A stretch of DNA of 64,000 nt from Pratylenchus scribneri (Eukaryota > Nematoda > Chromadorea > Rhabditida > Pratylenchidae), in assembly GCA_030063045.1 (NCBI GenBank), contig JAQSEB010000020.1:1674001-1738000 (forward strand), read 5' to 3'. Under the pieces are notes generated by a model that worked only from the letters and a program-made list of their open reading frames with translations, searched no databases and was not told where the DNA came from. The position numbers and the translations under genes were made by a program. The stretch's first letter is position 1; every line of letters begins with the position of its first letter. Shown here piece by piece: positions 48,233 to 56,743 of the stretch.

Positions 48233-51200
48233 CTAAAATTCTTCCATTTCACTGCATCCTTCTTCTTCCTCCTCTTCTTCGTCTGAATTTTGTTCATTTC
48301 TGCTGACACTCAACAACATTTTTTGATTATTGCATTGTTGTTCGTATATTCTATCATTTGGTGAACTGATTGAGCGCATAATTTCCTCCATAATTTCAAT
48401 TGTTTCGACACGTTCTGGTTTCATTAGATTGCAGGCTTTGGCAAATTTTACAGCGAGCAAATGTGAACACTGAAATTAATTGAAAATTAAAATAAAATTA
48501 TAGATATTTTGATATAAAAATCCCGATGTGCATAATATGGAAATGATTATTAAAAATGGAAATGTGAATTTTAAAATGGAAAAAACAAAAATACACAATA
48601 TGGACAAAATTCAAAATAAATAATTAAAATATCAATTAATTCTGAGCATTTTCTTGAACTGCTTGTGTAAATAAATTCAATTTTTGTTCCGTTGAATTGT
48701 ACAATTCTTTGTAGATTTTCAATTGTTCCCGTAGTACATCATCTTTTGTTCTGGTTCCTTAAATTTAAATGGAATATAAATTTATTTTTTATAATTTAAC
48801 CTTTACAAATATTTTCCAAATCAACTTCGAGGGCGGCTCTCAAATTTGGTTTGCTTATTTTGTATCGATGTTCCATTTTATCATAGGCAGTGACCAACGA
48901 TAATCCAAGTTTTGTTGGTTCAAATCGCCGTTCATTGTTCACAATCACATACCATCGCTTTTTTATTGTTTCAATGTGTTCAGCGTGCGTTGCGTCCGTC
49001 CCAATTCCTTTCTTATCCATCAAAGCAATTAAATCTGCTTCCGATAAAAGTGGTGGAGCCTTAAATTGTACAATTTAAATTAAATTTTTGTTAAAAATAT
49101 ATTAACCGTTGTTGATCCTTCGCACATAATAAGAGAGAAATTTTTCAGAATTTGACCTTCTTGATAATTTGGTATGTTTTTGTCTTGCCATTTTTCATAG
49201 GGATAAATGAGCAAATAGCCCAAATCCTCAATAACCAGGCCAGTTGCCGTGAAAATTTCCTCATCCAATCCAACCTTAAATTAATAAATAATAATAATGA
49301 ATGCAGGAATCAATAATTAATTTTACCTTGACTTTGGTTTCCATTCCGGTTGCATCGCGTGAAACGGAGGCAAGAAAATAGCGGCAGATGAATTCATAAA
49401 CCCTCCATTCGTCATTATTTGCAAAACTATTCCTTTAAATAATTAATATTATTTCGTTTAATTGGAATTTTTTACTTATTTGCGCATTTCACCGGATGTA
49501 TTGGCGGATGGGCTTGATCATTTTTGTTCCCATTTCTGGGCATTGCTCCTCTTTGCTGGATTTCAAGTGCAAAATCTCTCCATTCCATATTCTCTGTCAT
49601 TTTTTGAACAATATCAGCCAAATCAAAGTCCGCAGAATATGCGGTGGTTTCCGTTCTAATTAAATTATTCGAATATTTAAATAATTCAATTTTCTGTTAC
49701 CTTGGATATGAGATGAAACCATTTTGGTAAAGTTTTTCCGCCGCCGTCATAATTGTTTTGGCATTCATTTTCAAAAATCGACTTCCTAGCCTCTGTAATT
49801 GTATTGTGTCCAGCGGTTGTGGCCTCCATTTGCTTTTCGGCTTTTTTGTAACTTTGATTATTTTTGCCGGTTCATTGCTATTATGGCAAGCATTTTTTAT
49901 GGCCTAAAAATGCACTTTTTAATCAAAGATTTACGTAAATAAATTTGAATACCTCAACAATATTTTTGTCGAAAAGTTTGTCCCTTTCCCATAAAAAGTT
50001 GACCGGATTTATTCCATCTTTGCCCATCAATTTCCAAAATGGTTCTCTCACAAATTCCCTCCTATCTTTGTATCGTTCCACAACAAAACCCAGGGTTGGA
50101 AATTGGCAACTCCCGTAGCTGATCACACTTTTAAAATCATCAAAATTTAGTCCAACATTATTGCCAAAATGCGTGTGCAATTTTTCATTTTTAAAATAAA
50201 GTGTTTGTAGGCGAGTGAATGCAGCACCTAAAAATAATATTTATTAAAATAATTTAATCGAATATTTTCAAACCTATTCTTAAATCCAATTCCATTCGGC
50301 AATCGACCGCTTTCACTATTTTTTCATCCAATCTGCACAAATTTCGCATTGCTCTTTGAATTGCTGTGTTAGTTATTTCAGAAAATCTGGCTCTTTTAAC
50401 ATCCAATCGACTAAAAATGTTCATTTTTTAGTGTAAAACATTGATAAAAATTACGGATTTGTTGCGCAACAAATTTGAACAATTTCATTCCCAATATGTT
50501 CTCCTTCACGATCGCAATCCGTCCATATGATCAAAGTGTCGGCCTTCTTCGCTTCCATCCTAAAATTATAATAATCAAAATTAATTCGATTAATAAAAAA
50601 CCTTAAATTTGCTTCAATTTCCTTCATATTTGATGTGACCATATGATCAATCCTTCCCTCAAAAAGATCCACAATTTGATGGCGAATCCAAGCCTTGTAT
50701 TTTCGATCAAACTCATAATTCATGACATGTCCACGAACACTCGTGAAAACTATAAATTAATTGATAAATTGAAACAGAATAATGCATTTACCGAAACTTG
50801 CATTTCTATTTTCAAAATCACCTAAAATTTTAATTAAATAATTTTAAATGGATTTTTATTCTTACGGTTAAACAAAAAGTTCCATATGAATTTGCCTTTT
50901 CCCGGCCTTGATTGAGCATTTCCATTTGAAAGAAATTTTGCAATATTCTTTGCAGCATCTTAATTTTTAAACTTAATAAAAATATTTTATTTATTGTAAA
51001 TGTTACCATGCTTTTCTGCGACACATAAAATTTTCCTCATATTTTCTTAATGATTTATATTTAATTGAGTAAATAAAAAAGACAAAGATATAAATATGAT
51101 TATGTAATCAATTCAACAAAATTATTTAATCAAATTTATTCGTAAAATTTAAATAAAAATGCACATCGGGATTTTTTAATTTTCTTTTATTATTCAACAA

Positions 51201-51704
51201 ACCAACCAAAAATGAGCTGTTTTTCTGTAGAACTGAATTTTAAAAATATTATTACAATTAAGTATTTTAATTTTACCGGAGTCTGAGAAAAAATGACAAT
51301 TGCAAAAATTTATGTTTTCATAAATGTAATATGATTTGGTGCAAAATGAGCCGGGTCGTACCTTTAATTTTAATTCAATGTTATTCTGCATATTTATTTT
51401 ACCTCGAATACTTGAGGAAAAGTGCTCTCCTCATCCCTGACAATTCGAACAAGTCCATTCTCGGCTATCGATAATCCTTCAACAACGAGTTCTTCACCAA
51501 ATATAAGGCATAATCTTAGAAGAGGATGCTTTAGATTATTAATAAAATTATGGCTAACTTTATGGCGGCGTCAAAAAATCCATCGACAGATTTTGCCTTG
51601 AATTTTTCATTCATTTCATCTTCAGATTGTTTTAATAAATTCTCAATTTTGGAAGCAATTTGCATCTTTTGCGTTGATTCATCAAAAGTGTTGCTCATTT
51701 TCAT
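48233..51704 (-). CDS. sws-1: SWS1/ZSWIM7 homologue (SWIM zinc-finger, Shu complex)
   Basis: SWS1 is the SWIM-domain subunit of the Shu complex, which promotes RAD-51 filament assembly in homologous recombination. Five exons join in frame to 201 residues: 51704-51559, 51514-51403, 51361-51277, 51232-51207, 48469-48233. The family core is clear: YYIYENINFCNCHFF, then SVLQKNSSFL, then CSHLLAVKFAKACN. This gives the CxC...CxH SWIM motif (Cys about 105 and 107, Cys124, His126), matching human SVLRKSDSILCKHLLAV in layout. The C-terminus adds an acidic tail (DEEEEEEEGCSEMEEF) absent from the human protein. The last intron (51206-48470, 2737 bp) splits the SWIM motif between CxC and CxH and contains an entire topoisomerase III gene on the same strand. 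ATG 51704 (or in-frame 51698) lies just after an acceptor-like TTTTTAG, a likely trans-splice site. Confidence 0.88.
48516..48533 (+). repeat. 18-bp inverted repeat, left copy, flanking TOP3 insert
   Basis: AAAAATCCCGATGTGCAT, the exact inverse complement of the copy at 51159-51176. It lies between the TOP3 stop codon and the last SWS1 exon. Confidence 0.95.
48636..51040 (-). CDS. top-3: DNA topoisomerase III (type IA), nested in SWS1 intron
   Basis: Type IA topoisomerase that passes single strands and, with a RecQ helicase and RMI, dissolves double Holliday junctions. Thirteen exons join in frame to 619 residues: 51040-51007, 50958-50866, 50821-50792, 50749-50602, 50559-50455, 50410-50274, 50227-49953, 49903-49701, 49655-49476, 49432-49327, 49274-49107, 49059-48801, 48757-48636. 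Seen: Toprim start LCVAEKHDAAKNIAKFLSNG, acidic triad in LIIWTDCDREGEHIGNEI, SYGSCQFPTLGFVVERY, the catalytic tyrosine in GFISYPRTETTAYS (about residue 339), AHPPIHPVK, and the decatenation-side LMDKKGIGTDATHAEHIETI. The protein stops soon after the core; the C-terminal zinc fingers of most animal TOP3A are missing. The whole gene lies in the last intron of the SWS1 homologue on the same strand, within an 18-bp inverted repeat. The many in-frame introns exclude a retrocopy. Confidence 0.93.
51159..51176 (+). repeat. 18-bp inverted repeat, right copy, flanking TOP3 insert
   Basis: ATGCACATCGGGATTTTT, exact inverse of 48516-48533. It lies 31 bp inside the SWS1 intron from the donor at 51206 and 119 bp upstream of the TOP3 ATG. 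Confidence 0.95.
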
Positions 51705-51943
51705 TCAGCTAAAAATCAATTTATTCAAATTATTTTTAGAACAAAATAAATATACAATTTTTGGCTTTTTATATAAATCAATTTGAAAAAAATACAGTGG
51801 TTTTATGATAAATTCAACAAACATTTATTTTATTCACATATAATAATCAATAATCATATCATAAATATTAAATAATATACATCATAATCAAATCAATTAT
51901 TCTATTTAACTTATTTTTTACATATCAACATATAGGTTTGAAT

Positions 51944-53155
51944 TTATTCGAACAATTGCAATGTACAACATTTCGCGGCCCCACCACTTTTGATAAATTC
52001 CGACATATTGACCTAAATTTTATTCTTTAAACAATATTTTTTCTTTTTAAATTACAATTTTCGGTTCGAATCCCAGCTTATCCAATGTTTTGGCCATTTG
52101 TTCAGAGCCTTCATTTGTAATTATCGTCTTCCCGATAACAATCGAGTTGCAGGCGCTAAAAATAATACAAATTATCATTAAATAATTCGAAATTTTACAA
52201 GCGCATTGCCTCCTCTTCACTAACGGGTATCAATTCAAGTTCATTCGACATATTGTGGCGTGCAACTATAAAAATTAATAAGGATGATTAATCAATTGTT
52301 GATGTTTTGAATGTATTAAAAACCTGGATCGAAAGCATACGGATAATAGATCGCAAGTTCATCATTGATGGGACAGAAGCAAGTATCAATATGATAAAAT
52401 CTGATAATATTATTTCAATTAAACATAATAATTTTCACCGACCTTGGATCAATCAGTCTGAAACCATACACTTTGAAAGGATGTTCACTGTCCTTCAGTT
52501 TTTCGGAAATCAATGTTAATGCACGCACATCGGTGCGTGGGCCAATTCCACAGAATAACTTTCGGCTACCAACCCATAAGGCATCTCCGGCTCCTTCGAA
52601 AGAAACATTCAGATCCTTCACCGTTGTATATCCGTGTTCTTTGAACCACTTATCGTAGAAGTAATCTTCTCCTAAATTGAATGTAACAATTATTGCATAT
52701 TTAACATAAGAATTACCTTTCCGTTCAGGATGGAAGAAATTACTAAGATATGCCTTTTTTCCGCGTACAACAGCCGCATTTGCAGTGAATACAAGATCTG
52801 GGTAATTATTGGCACCCTAAATGCATGAATTTTCAATATTTTCCTGTTTAATGCCTTCTTTTACCTCTGGCTCCATCACTTCAACCTCTGCTCCGGACTC
52901 CTATAAACAAGTTAATTAAATAGATTGTTATTTGTTATTAACGATACCTTTATGGTGTTCCTCAACGATTCCCATTGTTTCATTGCTTTCTCAATACAAA
53001 CAGGATCACCCGGTCTCATCCATGGATTACTAGAAAATTTATTATTAATGAATGATAATCCAAAATTACATTTCATATTTGACGTCAAAAAATGTTGGCC
53101 TACACATGAGAAACTTTTTTATCGGATTGCGCACTTGTGGAATTTTCATTTTCAT
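51944..53155 (-). CDS. DDAH/amidinotransferase-family hydrolase
   Basis: Pentein-fold enzyme of the dimethylarginine dimethylaminohydrolase / amidinotransferase group, acting on guanidino compounds. Nine exons join in frame to 281 residues: 53155-53070, 53029-52948, 52900-52865, 52816-52717, 52671-52443, 52400-52324, 52265-52199, 52155-52056, 52012-51944. Motifs: CRPTFFDVKYEINPWMRPGD at the N-terminus, YPDLVFTANAAVV (substrate-binding Asp), VSFEGAGDALW, RKLFCGIGPRTD, DPRFYHIDTCFCPI (catalytic His near 181), PVSEEEAMRFACNSIVIGK, and SGGAAKCCTL with the nucleophilic Cys near 274. The close match to the bacterial/fungal-type motif set (YEINPWM, FACN) means transfer from a microbe is possible but not shown; introns are typical of the host. 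The exact substrate is unresolved. It is first in a same-strand series with SWS1 (240 bp gap) and the coiled-coil gene. Confidence 0.85.
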
Positions 53156-53734
53156 GAGATTTTATTATCTATCTAATTAATTGAATTATTTTAAAATATT
53201 TCATACAAATCTATGGGATGTAAAAATACAATTGGTTAGGACTTTAGAAAATCAATTAATTCTCGGTTATTTAATAACTTATTTGGATTGGACGATTGGA
53301 TAATTAATGATCGTGGCGTGGAGATGGAGACTCTGGGTGGGTGCTGTGAGAAGGCGAAACTAAATTGAACCAAGAAATTGTAACTAATTAATAATAACAA
53401 AATACTCAAATTCGCATTATTAGTTATATAATTTTTGCTGATTAAAATTCTAATTGATATTGGTATGGATTGAACGCTTGATTATTGATTGATTAATATT
53501 CAATTCAAAACAATTTTTATCCGAATAGCAACAATACAATATATACAGAAAAAATCATATTTTGGGGACAATTATATAGGAGACAATAACAACAATATTT
53601 GATGGAATATTTAGGACATCATTATACAGAAACATCACATATTTAGGGACAATTATTGGGTTTTAAGACAATATTTACAATCGAGAGGGGGGAATATCAC
53701 AAGGGAATGTCCTTTTCTTGTCTTCTGCCGCACA
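53156..53734. other. Intergenic spacer
   Basis: AT-rich 579 bp between the H2B variant stop codon and the amidinotransferase start. It has repeated phrases (AGGACATCATTATACAGAAA, AGGGACAATTATTGG, AATTATATAGGAGACAATAA) that look like a degenerate tandem repeat at 53555-53665. No gene seen. Confidence 0.5.
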
Positions 53735-54412
53735 TCAGCAATCTCGCCATTTCTGAACTGCCATACGACCTTGGTTGAGTGCATGAGATCGAATTTCGCC
53801 GGGCAACACCAATCTAAAAAATATAGAATTAATAAATATTTTGCCATAATACACCACTTACTTTGAGGCACTTTCCACTTCTTTGGCATTCAATGTGGGC
53901 TTCCTGTTGTTGATTTGACAGAGATGGCCTGATTCGGAAGCAATGCGGAGGAAGATGTCGTTGCAGAAGCTGTCCATCACCTTTAAAATATTGAATATTA
54001 GTTAATAAAATGTGTAAAGAAAATAGGAACTCACCTCAACGGCCCGCTTTGAGATACCCAATTCAGCATGCACAGTTTTGAGAACTTTGTAAACGTAGAT
54101 CCTTAAAATAAAATCATCAAATTATTTGAAACCAAAATATTCAAAAACTCACTTGAAGTTGCGACGAGGCTTTTGTCCGAACCGGCGCTTCTTTGGTGGT
54201 CCGCGTACTTGCATTTTGGCCTTCTTCGTTCCCGATTTTTTCTTCTTATTTTCCACTTTGACTGTCGTTGCCTTCGGTGCTGGTTGGGTTGCTTCGGGCA
54301 CAAAGTCGAGATTGCTGGCATCGGCGGTTGTATCGTTTGCAGGAGCATTCGTTGTCATTGCTGATTTTGCATCTGCCTTCGATTTTGTCTTCTTTGCTGC
54401 AGCTGGAGCCAT
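53735..54412 (-). CDS. Divergent histone H2B variant with introns
   Basis: Four exons (54412-54153, 54101-54035, 53980-53862, 53813-53735) join in frame to 174 residues. The last ~88 residues are an H2B histone fold: FKIYVYKVLKTVHAELGISK (matching [20 protein letters not shown] in layout), AVEVMDSFCNDIFLRIASES, then LNAKEVESASKLVLPGEIRS and MAVQKWRDC (H2B LLLPGELAKHA...AVTKYTSS). The N-terminal tail is about 85 residues, Lys/Ala-rich with KKKKSGTKKAK and KKRRFGQKPRR, far longer than the ~35-residue canonical tail. Three introns and an apparently polyadenylated structure indicate a replacement-type variant, not a replication-dependent histone. The C-terminus ends WRDC rather than TSSK. An octamer motif lies upstream (54539-54546). 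The function could be germline or sperm chromatin; that is inference. Confidence 0.85.
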
Positions 54413-54538
54413 TGTGTTGAGCAGAATAGGATTTTCGTTGGTATTGTTGACAATAGATTGATTGGAAAATGGATGTTAAATAGGAAAATTAGCACACTTA
54501 AATACTTAGTTAATCAAAAAAGATCAATGCGTACTGTA

Positions 54539-54546
54539 ATGCAAAT
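54539..54546. promoter_or_regulatory. Octamer motif in H2B / SH2-kinase divergent promoter
   Basis: ATGCAAAT, the octamer typical of H2B promoters (ATTTGCAT on the H2B strand). It lies about 127 bp upstream of the H2B variant ATG and 146 bp upstream of the kinase ATG. Confidence 0.5.
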
Positions 54547-54616
54547 TTATTGTAACCTACACTTACAGCATACATAATTGGTACGCTGTATGTAGTATGT
54601 ACTAGTACCAAAAAAA

Positions 54617-54626
54617 ACTATAAAAG
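54617..54626 (+). promoter_or_regulatory. TATA box for FER-like kinase
   Basis: CTATAAAAGG about 70 bp upstream of the kinase ATG at 54692, with the pyrimidine-purine surroundings of a TATA element. Confidence 0.5.
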
Positions 54627-54691
54627 GAGCATTTTATAAAGCATCAGTCATCACACATCAGCAATCAATCCAGCAGCAGCCGAAGAACACA

Positions 54692-56260
54692 ATGAGGACA
54701 AACAGCAGCAACAGTGAAACAACAACAAAGACGAGGACACAGCGTTTACGTGGCAAGGACTTCTATCACGGTCAGTTTACATTTTCACTTAAATTCAATT
54801 TTAACTCTTTCCTTAATTTTCAGGCATGATCCAGCGAGCAGACGTCGAAGAACTACTGAAAGAAGATGGCGATTTTCTACTGAGGAAGAGCATCAACCAG
54901 CAAACGAGGGCGGAAAATGTTGTGCTATCCGTGAAATCTGAAGAAAAATCAAAACACTTCATCGTAATGGAAGACGCCGGCTTTGTTTTTTTTTGAACAT
55001 GGAGGGCCCAAAGACAAAGGTTGGTGTACTTAAATATTTATTTCTTAATAGTAAAATTTATTATTTTTCAGACATTGAAGCGCTCATACAGTGGATGGCG
55101 AGGAAGAAACACCCAATAACAAAGGCAAGCGGCTGTATTATCAAACGTCCAATTGCAAAAGAAGAATGGGTTTTGACGCACGAATCAATCACAACTGGGA
55201 ACAAGATTGGTCAAGGACAATTCGGAGAGGTAATTATTTTTATCATTAAAAAACTGTTCTAACTAAACCTAATTTTAGGTGTTCCGTGGCAGGCTCAAGA
55301 CCGCATCCTTCCGAGGCGATGTTGCAATCAAAGTATTACGGGATGGCGAGCTCATTGAAAACCAAAAAAGGTATAAATTTGAAGTAATTTTTTCACAGAT
55401 TAAAATCCCATTTTTTTAGCTTTTTGGACGAAGCAAGGACAATGCGAGATCTGCGGGATGAAAACGTCATCAGAACGTATGGCGTGGCAGTGTATGAAAG
55501 GTATGTTAGTTGGGTCTTTTTTCTGGAAAATATTTCTTCTTTTTAGGCCCCTGATGATCGTCATGGAATTGTGCGAGAAAGGAAGTCTGCTGAAATTCTT
55601 GCGAAGCAACAGGACCAGCGACGAGCAGAAATATAAATGGATCACGGAAGCAGCAAAAGGAATGCAATACATCGCCGCTCAAGGACTCCTGCATCGTGAC
55701 ATCGCCGCCCGGAACTGCTTACTCAACAAGGACCTCATACTGAAAATCGCGGATTTTGGCCTCACAATCAAAACGTCGGCAAGAACAGCAGAAGTGCAAG
55801 GAAAAGTACCAGTGAAATGGCTTGCCAGAGAGGTAAGAATGGGAGGGAAATTAAATAATTACAAATCAATAAAAACCATTTTTCAGACGCTACAACTTGG
55901 AACTTATTCGAGACAAACGTGAGTTATTATTTATCAACCTCAATTAAATTATTAAACATTTTTCAATTTTCAGTGATGTGTGGTCGTTTGGCATCCTATG
56001 TTGGGAGGTGTACAATGATGGAGCAGAGCCGTACCCCGAAATGACGAATCAGGAGGCCAAGGCATATGTCATTCAAAACAACCGGATGGACGTCCCTAAC
56101 GTAAGTTCATTTTGATTTCGATAATATTTTAAACATTCACTTTTATTTTCAGCACATTCCAACACGTGTCGCTTCGATGATGATCAGGACGTGGGACGAC
56201 GACCCGAAGGAGCGGCCCTCGTTCGCCTACATTGTCAAATGGCTGCGAAGAGAAATTTGA
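54692..56260 (+). CDS. FER/FPS-like SH2 tyrosine kinase (one-base frame break)
   Basis: Short cytoplasmic SH2-kinase of the nematode FER-like group (relatives include SPE-8), lacking the F-BAR domain of true FER. Exons: 54692-54770, 54824-55019, 55072-55229, 55279-55370, 55420-55500, 55547-55832, 55887-55918, 55974-56100, 56153-56260. SH2 spans FYHGMIQRADVEELL, GDFLLRKS and KHFIV. Kinase motifs: IGQGQFGEVFRG, VAIKVL, LLHRDIAARN, DFGL, GKVPVKWLARETL, DVWSFGILCWEVYNDGAEPY. Oddities: a run of nine T (54986-54994) breaks the frame by one base inside the SH2 domain; eight T would give GFVFFEHGGPK and a 385-residue product. The activation loop has no tyrosine, and the APE motif reads ARE. Sequencing error in the homopolymer or a young null allele are both possible. 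A polyadenylation-like AATAAA is at 56393. Confidence 0.85.
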
Positions 56261-56743
56261 AGACGAAACATTGATGGTGAGATAATACATTCCCCCTATC
56301 CAATTGTGCCCCCATTTTCCCATCACATATATAAATTGTATTTTTTGTATCATATGTATTTTTTTTCTGTTGTAATTGTATTTTTTTTGGTGAATAAATT
56401 GTGAAAAATTGATTTGTACTTTGCTTTTTATTTATTGTTTTTCAATCAATAATTTGTATTTTGCTAAATATTGAAAATTTTAGGGGTCTCTCTCAATCAG
56501 TTCAGCCAATAAAAAAGATTTTTTTGAGACAGTTATTCAAACCGGTTCTCATCTAATGATGTTTTTGGATTCAGCATTTTGGAAAACCTAAAAGCAGTTT
56601 CAAAACATACATATATAAAAGTTAGGCTGGCAAAAACATGGTTCATGTTTTAAACGACCTTTTTGCTTAATAAACTCAGCATCCTTACTTTAAAATTTAA
56701 TTACAGAAAATTGTGCCTTTCAAATATTGTTTATCCATTCCAT
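56261..56743. other. Intergenic; AOX upstream region
   Basis: 3' flank of the SH2 kinase, then the shared upstream block at 56558-56690. An acceptor-like TTACAG (56701-56706) precedes the AOX ATG at 56744 and may be a trans-splice site. Confidence 0.5.
56558..56690 (+). promoter_or_regulatory. Sequence upstream of AOX shared with ACLY upstream region
   Basis: GATGTTTTTGGATT, GAAAACCT, CAGTTTCAAAACAT, AAAAACATGGTT, TGTTTTAAACGACCTTTTT in the same order and spacing as at 29657-29793. Similarity breaks down on both sides. Confidence 0.5.

Noticed and set aside
53653..53889. Long minus-strand reading of the last H2B region as DWCCPAKFDLMHSTK...
   Set aside because: Wrong frame. Splicing at 53813 gives the H2B motif LVLPGEIRSHAL instead.
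54126..54461. Plus-strand ORF opposite the H2B variant
   Set aside because: Shadow of the histone exon on the other strand, with no domain or splice support.
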